Part shown: positions 19,486 through 27,629 of the stretch, one piece after another | Layout: every line of letters starts with the position of its first letter | Position numbering within the stretch: position 1 is the first letter of the stretch | Assembly (NCBI GenBank): GCA_046348585.1 | Contig: JAXMDZ010000003.1 | Coordinates: 124,001-188,000 of the forward strand | Reading direction: 5' to 3' | From: JADZAI01 sp046348585 | GTDB lineage: Bacteria > Pseudomonadota > Alphaproteobacteria > Micropepsales > Micropepsaceae | DNA: 64,000 nucleotides | Notes under the pieces: generated by a model | Database searches by the model: none | Told to the model about the DNA's origin: nothing | Seen by the model: only the letters and a program-made list of their open reading frames with translations | Program-made: the position numbers and the translations under genes

Positions 19486-19833
19486 CTACTCCGCCGTCTT
19501 CGCGTCGCGCAGCGGCTCGGTCTTGGCCTTGACGTCGGAGATCGAGCTGCGGACCACGCGGACTTCCACACCCTTCGCCAGTTCGACCACAACCTCGTCG
19601 TCGGTGTCGTTGACCGAGCGGACCTTGCCGATCAGGCCGCCGGACGTGATGACCACGTCGCCCTTGCGCACCGCCGCGATCATGGCCTGGTGCGCCTTCA
19701 TCCGCTTCTGCTGCGGGCGGATGAGGAGGAAATACATGATGACGAAGATGAGGACGAAGGGGACAAGCTGGAAAACGATATCCATGCCCCCGGGCGCGCC
19801 CGCAGACTGGGCATACGCCGGCGTAACGAACAT
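19486..19833 (-). CDS. yajC: Preprotein translocase subunit YajC
   Basis: A small single-span membrane protein that associates with SecDF. The protein starts MFVTPAYAQSAGAPGG, has one helix (LVPFVLIFVIMYFLLIRPQQKR, about residues 23-44) and the cytoplasmic motif GDVVITSGGLIGKV. The ATG at 19833 is preceded by GGAG six bases upstream; a TTG four codons earlier is less likely. It leads the yajC-secD unit and diverges from the DUF815 ATPase gene across 135 bases. Confidence 0.95.
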   Translation of the reverse strand: MFVTPAYAQSAGAPGGMDIVFQLVPFVLIFVIMYFLLIRPQQKRMKAHQAMIAAVRKGDVVITSGGLIGKVRSVNDTDDEVVVELAKGVEVRVVRSSISDVKAKTEPLRDAKTAE

Positions 19834-19968
19834 GAAGAACTCCAAAGACTGGGCGCGGGCGAACCCCGGCGCAAATCGGCGCGGACTATAGCGGCGCAGC
19901 GGCCTTTTTCAAACGCCGCGAGAGGGTTATAGCGGCCTTCTCAAACGGCGGAAAAGCGCGGGATTCCC

Positions 19969-20823
19969 ATGAGATCGCAGATCGAGGAGGCGCTGAAGCG
20001 CATCGCCGGGGCTCTGGAGCGGCTAAGCCCGCCCGCGCCCCCGGCCCCGGACTGGACCGCCGCGGACGCCTTCGTCTGGGACGCGGAGGCCCTCGCCGCC
20101 CTGCCCGTGGCCGAGGTCGCGGCCGTGCCGCTGGCCCTGCTGTGCGGGATCGACCGGGTCCGCGACCTGCTCCGGGACAACACGATGCGGTTCGCCCGCG
20201 GCCTGCCCGCCAACAACACGCTGCTGTGGGGCGCTCGCGGGATGGGCAAGAGCTCGCTCGTCAAGGCCGTCCACCATTACGTCCGCGCGGCGGCGGACCG
20301 GCGGCTGGTGCTGATCGAGATTCACCGGGAGGACATCGCCACGTTGCCCGTCCTGCTGCGGCATTTGCGGGCCGCGCCCGAGACGCGCTTCATCGTCTTC
20401 TGCGACGACCTGTCGTTCGAGGCCGAGGACCAGTCCTACAAGTCGCTGAAGGCGGTGCTTGAAGGCGGCATCGAAGGCCGGCCGGAGAATGTGCTGTTCT
20501 ATGCCACCTCGAACCGGCGGCATCTGCTGCCCCGCGACATGATGGAGAACGAGCGATCGACCGCCATCAACCCGCATGAGGCGGTCGAGGAGAAGGTCTC
20601 GCTATCCGACCGCTTCGGCCTGTGGCTCGGCTTTCACAAGTGCAGCCAGGACGAGTACCTGGAGATGTGCCGGGGCTATGCGCGGCATTTCGGGCTTGAG
20701 GATGGCGAGGCTCTGGTCGCGGCGGCGATCGAGTGGGCGGCGACGCGGGGCAGCCGCTCGGGCCGGGTCGCCTGGCAGTTCATCCAGGACCATGCCGGCG
20801 CGCAGGGACGCCGGTTAGGCTAG
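19969..20823 (+). CDS. DUF815 family P-loop ATPase
   Basis: A 284-residue AAA-like ATPase of the DUF815 family, role unestablished. The Walker A motif is GARGMGKSS (Lys94), the Walker B region is FIVFCDDLSF (about residues 140-150), and a sensor-like segment ATSNRRHLLPRD follows. The family typically binds a short N-terminal coiled helix, here RSQIEEALKRIAGALERL. It lies between yajC and the LytM lipoprotein gene, a conserved alphaproteobacterial position. Its TAG stop shares CTAG with the convergent LytM gene. Family call firm, function unknown. Confidence 0.88.
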   Translation: MRSQIEEALKRIAGALERLSPPAPPAPDWTAADAFVWDAEALAALPVAEVAAVPLALLCGIDRVRDLLRDNTMRFARGLPANNTLLWGARGMGKSSLVKAVHHYVRAAADRRLVLIEIHREDIATLPVLLRHLRAAPETRFIVFCDDLSFEAEDQSYKSLKAVLEGGIEGRPENVLFYATSNRRHLLPRDMMENERSTAINPHEAVEEKVSLSDRFGLWLGFHKCSQDEYLEMCRGYARHFGLEDGEALVAAAIEWAATRGSRSGRVAWQFIQDHAGAQGRRLG

Positions 20824-21857
20824 TTCATCGCCACCAGCAGCTTGCGCGGATCGACGGACTGCGTGCCCTTGCGGATCTCGAAATGGACCTGCGGCGTCTT
20901 GACGTTGCCGGTCTTGCCCGAGAGCGCGATCACCTCGCCGCGCGCCACCTTGTCGCCGCGCTTGACCTTGAGTTCGTCGTTGTGGGCGTAGGCGGTGACG
21001 TAGCCGCCCGCATGTTCGACCAGCACGAGGTTGCCGTAGCCGCGCAGTTCGTTGCCCGCATAGCGCACTGTGCCCGAAGCCGAGGCGCGGACCGGCGTTC
21101 CGACCGGAACGGCGATGTTGATGCCCTCGTTGTAGAGGCCGTCGCCGCTCGCGCCGAAATTGGAGATGACCTTGCCCGAAACCGGCCAGTCGAAGCGCGG
21201 CCCCTCGGCGCGGGCCTCCTTGGACGGTTTGGCCGGTTCGCCGCCATCGAGATCGGGCTTGGCGTGGGGGACGACGACGTCGCCGGCGGTCACGTAGCCG
21301 CCCTCGCGGGGGGCTTCGCCGACGTCCTGGACGGGGATCTGGAGTTCCTGGCCGCTCTCCAGTTCGTAGGGCGGGCGTAGATGGTTGAGGGCGATGATGT
21401 CGACCTCGCGCACGCCGTAGCGGTCGGCGATGTCGCTGAGCGCCTCGCCGCGGCGGACGCGGTGGACGGTGCTGGCGGAGTCGGGGGTGCGTTCGGCCGA
21501 TGAGTGGCTGGTCGTGAGGGTGCGCGCCTCGTCGTCGCGGGGCGCGGTCTCGGCGGCATCGGGCGGCGCGAGCTCGGCGGCCTCGACGCGGCTGGTGCCG
21601 TAGGTGCGGTCATAGTCGGAGCGCGCGTCGGCGGTGCGGACCGGGCGTGCCTTGCGGGTGTCTTCGCGCGCGACGGTGCGCGGCGCCGGCTCGTTCTCGC
21701 CGGCATAGGCGCCGTCCCACATATGCGGCGCGGGCGGCGGGCCGTTCGGGTCGCCGTCGAAGGGGTTCATCGCCGAAAAACCGCCGGCGCAGGCGGTGGC
21801 GAGCTGGGCGGCGGCGATGACGAAGATCAGACGGAGCAGGCGGCTGGGGGTGCGCAT
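20820..21857 (-). CDS. LysM/LytM (M23-fold) murein hydrolase activator, NlpD-like
   Basis: A 345-residue probable lipoprotein (LATAC lipobox around Cys23) with a LysM domain (VHRVRRGEALSDIADRYG and on, about residues 130-176) and a C-terminal M23/LytM fold (about 215-345). The zinc ligands of active M23 peptidases are replaced: the HxxxD motif reads NEGIN and the HxH motif reads QVH. It therefore probably does not cut peptidoglycan itself but activates amidases during division, like NlpD and EnvC. The gene lies upstream of nothing it overlaps on its own strand and follows pcm. Confidence 0.85.
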   Translation of the reverse strand: MRTPSRLLRLIFVIAAAQLATACAGGFSAMNPFDGDPNGPPPAPHMWDGAYAGENEPAPRTVAREDTRKARPVRTADARSDYDRTYGTSRVEAAELAPPDAAETAPRDDEARTLTTSHSSAERTPDSASTVHRVRRGEALSDIADRYGVREVDIIALNHLRPPYELESGQELQIPVQDVGEAPREGGYVTAGDVVVPHAKPDLDGGEPAKPSKEARAEGPRFDWPVSGKVISNFGASGDGLYNEGINIAVPVGTPVRASASGTVRYAGNELRGYGNLVLVEHAGGYVTAYAHNDELKVKRGDKVARGEVIALSGKTGNVKTPQVHFEIRKGTQSVDPRKLLVAMN

Positions 21858-21890
21858 GGCGGGCCTTTGCGAACGAGGCTTCGCCCCGGG

Positions 21891-22538
21891 TCAGACGTCG
21901 CGCGCCACCCCCTGCACCAATGGCACGAACGCGACGAACCCGAGGTTCTCGACCTCTTTGCCGGCATCATGCTTGGTTACCCTTAACAGAACCTGACTGG
22001 CCCCCTGAGGGCCGACCGGGCAGACCAGAATGCCGCCGGGTTTGAGCTGTTCGACCAGCTTTTCCGGGAGTTCGGGGGCGGCGGCGGTGACGATGATCCG
22101 GTCGAAGGGGGCCTGTTCGGGCCAGCCTTCGCCGCCGTCGCCGTGCCGGGTGACGATGTTGGAGAGGCCGAGCCGCCGAAAGCGCTCCTCGGCCATCTTC
22201 ATCAGCGGGCGGTGGCGTTCGACCGTATAGACCCGCAGCGCCAGCTTCGAGAGGATCGCCGTCTGGTAGCCGGAGCCGGTGCCGATTTCGAGCACCTTCA
22301 TGCGCTCGCCGAGCTTCAGCGCATAGGTCATCAGCCCGACGATGAAGGGCTGGCTGATGGTCTGGCCGAGGCCGATGGGGAGCGGGCGGTTCTCGTAGGC
22401 GTTCGCCTGCTGGCTTTCCTCGACGAAGGCGGCGCGGGGGACGCGCTCCATCGCCGCCAGCACCCGTGCGTCCGTCACCCCCTGCCCGCGCAGCTCCATG
22501 ATGAGCCTGACGAGATCGGGCGAGGGCGTGTCGGTCAT
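21891..22538 (-). CDS. pcm: Protein-L-isoaspartate O-methyltransferase
   Basis: Repairs damaged proteins by methylating isoaspartyl residues with SAM. The 215-residue cytoplasmic protein has the family N-terminal helices, the PLPIGLGQTISQPFIVGLMT substrate segment and the SAM motif LEIGTGSGYQTAIL, and ends in a normal beta region. Four bases separate it from surE upstream. The surE-pcm pair followed by a LysM/LytM gene is a widespread stress-survival arrangement, comparable to surE-pcm-nlpD in E. coli. Confidence 0.95.
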   Translation of the reverse strand: MTDTPSPDLVRLIMELRGQGVTDARVLAAMERVPRAAFVEESQQANAYENRPLPIGLGQTISQPFIVGLMTYALKLGERMKVLEIGTGSGYQTAILSKLALRVYTVERHRPLMKMAEERFRRLGLSNIVTRHGDGGEGWPEQAPFDRIIVTAAAPELPEKLVEQLKPGGILVCPVGPQGASQVLLRVTKHDAGKEVENLGFVAFVPLVQGVARDV

Positions 22539-22542
22539 GGGA

Positions 22543-23421
22543 TCAGGTCCGGCGGGCCTTGGCCGCCTTCGGCTTGCGGGCCGCCTTCGCCGGCTTGCCG
22601 AGGATCGCCTCCAGCGCCGGCAGCGAGGCGGCCTCGGTGAGGTTCATGTGCAGCGGCGTCACCGAGACATAGCCGTCATAGATGGCGCGCAGATCGGTGC
22701 CGTCCGGCGGATTGGAGAGGATGCGCTTGAAGCCGATCCAGAAGTAGGGATTGCCGCGCGCGTCGATGCGGTGGTCGACGTTGAGCGTCGCCTGATCGCG
22801 ATTGCCCTGCGCGGTGACGCGCACGCCCTCCACCCGGTCGGCGTTGCGGTCGGGGAAATTGACGTTGATGAGCACATCCTTCGGCCAGCCCGCGGCCAGC
22901 AGCTTGCGGATGACGATGGGGCCGTGGTGCTCGGCGCAGTTCCACTTCACCTGGACATGCTCGTCATGGACGAAGGCCTGGCTGAGGGCGATCGAGGGAA
23001 CGCCCAGCACCGTGCCCTCCATCGCGGCGGCGATGGTGCCCGAATAGGTCACATCGTCGGCGATGTTGGAGCCGCGATTGACGCCCGAGAGGACGAGATC
23101 GGGCGGCGCTTCCTTCATCACATGGAGCATCGCCATCATCACGCAGTCGGTCGGCGTGCCGTCGACGGCGAAGCGGCGGGCCGAGATCTGGCGCACCCGG
23201 AGCGGGCGGCTGAGGGTCAGCGAGTGCGAGGCCCCGCTCTGCTCGGTCTCCGGCGCGATCACCCATACGTCGTCGGAGAGCGCTTTGGCGATCTTCTCCG
23301 CGGCCTTGAGGCCCGGCGCGTGGATGCCGTCGTCGTTGGAGACGAGGATGCGCAGGGGACGCCAGCCGTCCTTGTCCTTCACGGCCTCGGTCTTCGCCCT
23401 GCCCTTCGCCGCCTTAGCCAC
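22543..23421 (-). CDS. surE: 5'/3'-nucleotidase SurE
   Basis: A metal-dependent phosphatase that removes phosphate from nucleoside monophosphates and short polyphosphates. The 292-residue protein has the metal motif ILVSNDDGIHAPGLKA (with the double Asp), an SLTLSRPL segment, and SGVNRGSNIADDVTYSGT, all diagnostic. It is longer than the usual 250-260 residues because of a basic Lys/Ala tail and a short N-terminal extension. Its ATG overlaps the serS reading frame by eight bases, so it is coupled to serS upstream and to pcm downstream. Confidence 0.95.
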   Translation of the reverse strand: MAKAAKGRAKTEAVKDKDGWRPLRILVSNDDGIHAPGLKAAEKIAKALSDDVWVIAPETEQSGASHSLTLSRPLRVRQISARRFAVDGTPTDCVMMAMLHVMKEAPPDLVLSGVNRGSNIADDVTYSGTIAAAMEGTVLGVPSIALSQAFVHDEHVQVKWNCAEHHGPIVIRKLLAAGWPKDVLINVNFPDRNADRVEGVRVTAQGNRDQATLNVDHRIDARGNPYFWIGFKRILSNPPDGTDLRAIYDGYVSVTPLHMNLTEAASLPALEAILGKPAKAARKPKAAKARRT

Positions 23422-24691
23422 CGATGACCTCGATCCCGCCCATATAGGGCTTCAATGCGTCGGGCACGGCGATGGCGCCGTTGCCCTGCTGGTAGTTTTC
23501 CATCACCGCGATCAGCGTGCGCCCGACCGCGAGGCCGGAGCCGTTGAGGGTGTGGACGAAGCGCGTGCCCTTCTCGCCCGCGACGCGGTAGCGGGCGTCC
23601 ATGCGGCGCGCCTGGAAGTCGCCGCAGTTCGAGCAGGACGATATCTCGCGGTAGCGGCCTTGCCCCGGAAGCCAGACCTCGATGTCATAGGTCTTGCGGG
23701 CCGAGAAGCCCATGTCGCCGGCGCAGAGCGTCATCGTGCGGAACGGCAGGCCGAGGCGCGCGAGCACGGTCTCGGCGGCGCTCGTCATGCGCTCGTGCTC
23801 CTCGTCGGATTTCTCCGGCGCGGTGATGGAGACGAGTTCGACCTTCGAGAACTGGTGCATACGGATCATGCCGCGCGTGTCGCGTCCGGCCGAACCCGCC
23901 TCCGAGCGGAAGCACGGCGTCCAGGCGGTGAGGCGCAGCGGCAGTTCGGCGTCGGCGAGGATGCTCTCGCGGACAAGATTGGTGAGCGAGACTTCGGCGG
24001 TCGGGATGAGCCAGAAGCCGTTGGTCGTGCGGAACAGGTCTTCTTCGAACTTCGGCAACTGGCCCGTGCCGAAGGCCGCGTCGTCGCGGACCATCATCGG
24101 AGGGTTGACTTCGGTGTAGCCGAATTCGCCGGTGTGCAGGTCGAGCATGAAATTGGCGAGCGCGCGTTCCAGGCGCGCAAGCTGGCCCTTCAGCACGACG
24201 AAGCGGGCGCCGGACATCTTCGCCGCCGCCTCGAAATCCATCTGCCCGAGCGCCTCGCCGAGATCGAAATGCTCCTTCGCGGCGAAGTTCGGCTGGCGCG
24301 CCTCGCCCGAGCGGCGGACTTCGACATTGTCGTTTTCGTCCTTGCCGGGCGGCACGTCGGCGGCGGGGAGATTGGGGATCGCGGCCAGCGCGTCGTGGAC
24401 GGCCTTCTGGGCGTCGCGCTCGTTCTGCTCCTCGACCGGCATCGTCTCCTTGAGCGCCGCGACCTCGGCCATCAGGGCGGCCGCCGCCGCTTCGTCCTTC
24501 TTCGCCTTGGCCTGGCCGATCAGCTTGGAGGCCTCGTTGCGGCGGGCCTGCATCTCCTGCAGGCGGGTGGTGACGGCGCGCGAGGCGGCGTCGAGGGTGA
24601 GGATCTGGGACGAAAGGGGGGCGAGGTTGCGGCGGGCAAGCCCGGCGTCGAACGCCTCGGGCGTTTCGCGGATCAGTCTGATGTCGTGCAT
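23414..24691 (-). CDS. serS: Seryl-tRNA synthetase
   Basis: Charges tRNA-Ser. The 425-residue class II synthetase has an N-terminal coiled-coil arm (about residues 30-105), motif 2 (PCFRSEAGSAGRDTRG) and motif 3 (GSGLAVGRTLIAVMENYQ). I placed the start at the ATG at 24691 because it opens the standard MHDIRLIRE beginning; an upstream in-frame reading would add a 55-residue arginine/proline-rich non-family stretch. It leads the serS-surE-pcm run. The 386 bases upstream contain repeats but no gene. Confidence 0.97.
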   Translation of the reverse strand: MHDIRLIRETPEAFDAGLARRNLAPLSSQILTLDAASRAVTTRLQEMQARRNEASKLIGQAKAKKDEAAAAALMAEVAALKETMPVEEQNERDAQKAVHDALAAIPNLPAADVPPGKDENDNVEVRRSGEARQPNFAAKEHFDLGEALGQMDFEAAAKMSGARFVVLKGQLARLERALANFMLDLHTGEFGYTEVNPPMMVRDDAAFGTGQLPKFEEDLFRTTNGFWLIPTAEVSLTNLVRESILADAELPLRLTAWTPCFRSEAGSAGRDTRGMIRMHQFSKVELVSITAPEKSDEEHERMTSAAETVLARLGLPFRTMTLCAGDMGFSARKTYDIEVWLPGQGRYREISSCSNCGDFQARRMDARYRVAGEKGTRFVHTLNGSGLAVGRTLIAVMENYQQGNGAIAVPDALKPYMGGIEVIGG

Positions 24692-24957
24692 GGCGGAAAC
24701 TCTGTGCAGGAAATCCGGCGAGTCGCCCCCGATGCGCCGGCGGGCAGAGCTATAGGGGGGCGGCCGGACGGGGTCCAGATTGGTGGCGCGGAAATCCGGG
24801 GGACCGGGGCGAAAGGATGTTTCGCGGGTGTGGAGAAAAGCATCTTCGTTCCTCACCCTTCCCTCCGGGGGGAGGGGGTGCCCTCCCCGCCCGGTTGGGG
24901 CCTGCCGGGCGCGGGGTGCCTGAATGTAGGAATTAGTTCCGGGGCTTCAAGGGCGTG

Positions 24958-25003
24958 GTGCGTCCTTCGAGACGCGGCCTTTGGCCGCTCCTCAGGATGA
25001 GGA
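24958..25003 (+). repeat. Dispersed palindromic repeat, single copy
   Basis: Begins GTGCGTCCTTCGAGACG and ends CTCCTCAGGATGAGGA, the same ends as the four units at 32247-32545. The middle differs (CGGCCTTTGGCCG, itself palindromic). The unit forms two short hairpins (CGTC/GACG and TCCTCA/TGAGGA). Similar elements are common in alphaproteobacterial intergenic DNA. Confidence 0.85.
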
Positions 25004-25032
25004 GGGTTGGGGATGAGGAAGGGCGGAGATGA

Positions 25033-25059
25033 GGGAGGTTGGGGGTGAGGGAGGTGGGG
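25033..25059 (+). other. Candidate G-quadruplex motif downstream of tatC
   Basis: Four runs of three or more guanines (GGG, GGGGG, GGG, GGGG) are separated by loops of 5, 3 and 4 bases on the plus strand, 19 bases past the tatC stop. It meets the usual G3N1-7 pattern. Whether it folds or matters is unknown. Confidence 0.45.
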
Positions 25060-25077
25060 TGTTTGTTTGCTGCCTTC

Positions 25078-25887
25078 TCAGGGTGAGGAAGGCGTGGGCG
25101 TCGGCTGTTGTGGGGCGTTGCGGGCTTTTTCCATGCCTCGGACCAGCCAGATCGAGATCTCGTAGAGGCCGAGGACCGGGATCGCCAGGGCGAACTGGCT
25201 GAGCATATCGGGCGGGGTGAGGACGCCCGCGACGACGAAGACCGCGACGATGGCGTAGCGGCGGCCCTTCGCCAGTTGCTCCGAGGTGATGAAGCCGACG
25301 CGGGCGAGCAGCGTCAGCGCGACCGGCAATTGGAAGCAGATGCCGAAGGCGAACATCAGCGCCATCGAGAGGCTGAAATATTCCGAGACGCGGGCTTCGA
25401 GCTGGATCGGCAACTGGCCCGGCCCGGCCGGGGCCTGGAAGCTCAGCAGGAACGAGAGCGCCAGCGGCATGATGACGTAGAGCACGAGGGCGGCGCCCGC
25501 GACGAAGAGCAGCGGCGTCGCGATCAGATAAGGCAGGAACGCCCCGCGTTCCGAACGGTAGAGGCCGGGCGCGACGAACAGCCAGAGCTGCGTCGCCAGC
25601 ACCGGGAACGAGATGCAGAGCCCGCCCCAGGCCGACAATTGCAGATAGGTGACGAAGGTTTCCTGCGGGGAGGTGGCGATCAGCCGCTGGTTCGGCTGGC
25701 CTTCGAGCGCGTGATAGAGCGGCTGCGCCAGGAAACCGTAGAGCTGCTGCGCGAAGAAATAGCAGACGATGAAGCCGACGAAGAAGGCGATGACGCCAAA
25801 GAAGAGGCGGCGGCGCAGCTCGATGAGATGATCGAGCAGCGGAGCGCGCGAGGCCTCGATCTCCGCTTCGTCGCGGTCCACGGTCAT
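25078..25887 (-). CDS. tatC: Sec-independent protein translocase TatC
   Basis: The multi-span receptor of the twin-arginine translocase, 269 residues. The cytoplasmic N-terminus has the family motif PLLDHLIELRRRL, which begins the first helix. Six transmembrane segments follow, with the conserved FEIPV-equivalent region reading ISFPVLATQLWLFVAPGL. Its start overlaps the tatB stop by four bases. It ends the tatA-tatB-tatC operon, which exports folded proteins, often cofactor-bearing redox enzymes. Confidence 0.97.
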   Translation of the reverse strand: MTVDRDEAEIEASRAPLLDHLIELRRRLFFGVIAFFVGFIVCYFFAQQLYGFLAQPLYHALEGQPNQRLIATSPQETFVTYLQLSAWGGLCISFPVLATQLWLFVAPGLYRSERGAFLPYLIATPLLFVAGAALVLYVIMPLALSFLLSFQAPAGPGQLPIQLEARVSEYFSLSMALMFAFGICFQLPVALTLLARVGFITSEQLAKGRRYAIVAVFVVAGVLTPPDMLSQFALAIPVLGLYEISIWLVRGMEKARNAPQQPTPTPSSP

Positions 25888-26225
25888 GGCGCGGGCTTCG
25901 GATCGGGCGCGGGCGGCAGGGGCAGCGGCGCGGGCGGCTCGAACGCCACCATGCGATCGGGCGGCGGCGTGGTCGTGGTGCGCGGGTCCATCTCCACCGG
26001 CGCGCGCAGTTCGCGCTTCATGGCGTTGAGGTCCTTGCGCAGATCCTCAAGCTCGGCCTGGCGGATCATCTCGTCGACGCCGGCCTGGAAATGCGAGGCC
26101 ATGCGGCGGGCCTTGGCGACCCACTGCCCGACGATGCGCATCAGGCGCGGCAGATCCTTGGGGCCGACGACGAGAATCGCGACCACGGCGATGACGAGGA
26201 TTTCGCTCCAGGCGAGATCGAACAT
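25884..26225 (-). CDS. tatB: Sec-independent protein translocase TatB
   Basis: A 113-residue single-span subunit that forms the substrate-receptor complex with TatC. It begins MFDLAWSEILVIAVVAILVV, followed by the hinge GPKDLPRLMR with the Glu and Pro residues typical of TatB. An amphipathic helix and a proline-rich disordered tail follow. It sits between tatA and tatC and overlaps tatC. The N-terminal FDLAWSE and the longer helix separate it from TatA. Confidence 0.95.
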   Translation of the reverse strand: MFDLAWSEILVIAVVAILVVGPKDLPRLMRIVGQWVAKARRMASHFQAGVDEMIRQAELEDLRKDLNAMKRELRAPVEMDPRTTTTPPPDRMVAFEPPAPLPLPPAPDPKPAP

Positions 26226-26255
26226 GACGGCTCCGCCGGGCGTCCCGGCCCGGCT

Positions 26256-26468
26256 TCAGACCTTGGTCGCGTCGTTCTTGGCCGCCTCGGGGGCCGAGGC
26301 CTCGGTCTGGCTGGTGACCTGGGGCTTGGGATCGTCGGCCATGCCCTGACGGAAATTCTTGATGCCCTTGGCGACATCGCCCATCAGCTCGGAAATCTTG
26401 CCCCGGCCGAACAGCACCATCACCAGCACGACGATGACGATGAGATGCCAGATGCTGAAAGCGCCCAT
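26256..26468 (-). CDS. tatA: Sec-independent protein translocase TatA
   Basis: The 70-residue pore-forming subunit of the Tat system. It begins MGAFSIWHLIVIVVLVMVLF, followed by the FGRGKISELMGDVAKGIKNFR hinge-amphipathic helix, of which FGxGK and the Gly-Ile run are family hallmarks. The acidic/Ala tail is short. The ATG at 26468 was chosen because it opens this motif. It leads the tat operon and starts 82 bases after the orphan ABC ATPase gene. Confidence 0.96.
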   Translation of the reverse strand: MGAFSIWHLIVIVVLVMVLFGRGKISELMGDVAKGIKNFRQGMADDPKPQVTSQTEASAPEAAKNDATKV

Positions 26469-26550
26469 GCGCAGTACTCCTTGAGGCGCAACCCAGGGCG
26501 CGCCGTTCGCAGGCATTTTAGGGGTCGCGGCGCGATGCCGCAATCGGCGT

Positions 26551-27588
26551 TCAGGCGGCGGGGAACACGAAACCGCGTCCCGGCCTGACGCGCACAGGGA
26601 GGGCGTCGCCCGGACGGACCGCGGCGGCGGCGTCGAACACCGCGTCGAGGGCCGGGCCGCCGCCGGGCATCGCGCACTGCACATGGAGGCCGTCGGAGGC
26701 CGTCTGGACGGCGAGCGCATCGACGCTGGCCCCGCCCGCCCCGATTTCGAGATCGCGCGGGCGGAGCGCGACGACGACCGCCTCGCCCTCGGCCCGTCCC
26801 GGCGCGGCGACGGGGCCGAAGGGCGTCGCGGCGCGGCCGTCCGCGACCCGCGCGGCGATGCGGTTGAGCGGCGAGAAGAAGGCGGCGGTTTCGATGTCGG
26901 CGGGCCGGTCCAGCAAGGCGGCGGGCGTGCCGCTCTGCACGATCCGCCCGGCCCGCAGCAGGACGATGCGGTCGGCGAAGCGCAGCGCCTCGTCGGGATC
27001 GTGGGTGACCAGCAGGGTCGCCGCGCCCTGCCCCCTCAGCACCGCCAGCACGTCGCGGCGGACGCCGTCGCGCAGCCGCGCGTCGAGGCCGGAGAACGGC
27101 TCGTCCAGCAGCATGGCGCGCGGTTCGGGGGCGAGCGCCCTTGCGACCGCGAGGCGCTGCTGCTCACCGCCCGACAATTGGTGCGGATAGGCCTCGGACA
27201 GCGCCGACAGCCCGACCATGGCGAGCAGCTTGTCCGCGCGGGCGCGGGCCTCCGCCCTCGGCAGGCGGAAGAGGCCGAAGGTCACGTTGGCGCGGGCGGA
27301 GAGGTGCGGAAAGAGCGCCAGATCCTGAAAGACGAGGCCGATGCGGCGCTTTTCCGGCGGCACGAAGCGGCCGGGCGCCTCGACGATCGCGCCGTCCACG
27401 GCGACCTCGCCGGCCTCCGGGCGCTCGATGCCGGCGGCGATGCGGAGCGTCGTCGATTTGCCGGAACCCGAGCCGCCGAGCAGGCAGACCACCTCGCCCG
27501 CCGCAACGTCGAACGAGACGTTCTCGACCACGGTGCGGCCGGCGAAGGATTTGACGATGCCGCGCAGCGACAGGACGGGGGCGCTCAT
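26551..27588 (-). CDS. ABC transporter ATP-binding protein (Fe3+/spermidine import type)
   Basis: A 345-residue ABC ATPase with Walker A GGSGSGKSTTLR (about residues 36-47), Q-loop in LVFQDLALFP, signature LSGGEQQRLAVARAL, Walker B RAMLLDEPFSGLD and an H-loop in TLLVTHDPDEAL. The C-terminal 110 residues fit a TOBE regulatory domain, as in FbpC, PotA and CysA importers. No permease or binding-protein gene is nearby, so the substrate is unknown and the partners must be elsewhere. It lies between scpB and tatA, which are often adjacent in this class, and may be an insertion. Confidence 0.85.
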   Translation of the reverse strand: MSAPVLSLRGIVKSFAGRTVVENVSFDVAAGEVVCLLGGSGSGKSTTLRIAAGIERPEAGEVAVDGAIVEAPGRFVPPEKRRIGLVFQDLALFPHLSARANVTFGLFRLPRAEARARADKLLAMVGLSALSEAYPHQLSGGEQQRLAVARALAPEPRAMLLDEPFSGLDARLRDGVRRDVLAVLRGQGAATLLVTHDPDEALRFADRIVLLRAGRIVQSGTPAALLDRPADIETAAFFSPLNRIAARVADGRAATPFGPVAAPGRAEGEAVVVALRPRDLEIGAGGASVDALAVQTASDGLHVQCAMPGGGPALDAVFDAAAAVRPGDALPVRVRPGRGFVFPAA

Positions 27589-27629
27589 GGCGGCGGACCC
27601 TATCTGCGAGCGGTTCGCAATACTAGAGG

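Larger units (their letters stand above)
24692..25077. other. 386-base intergenic region with repeats, no gene
   Basis: Lies between tatC and serS, both leftward. It holds a G/C-rich imperfect inverted stretch around 24850-24890 (CCCTTCCCTCC against GGGGGGAGGGGGTG), one copy of the dispersed palindromic repeat (24958-25003) and a purine-rich G-tract run (25033-25059). I see no coding potential beyond chance frames. The serS promoter should lie near its left edge, but I could not pick a convincing -35/-10. Confidence 0.7.
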
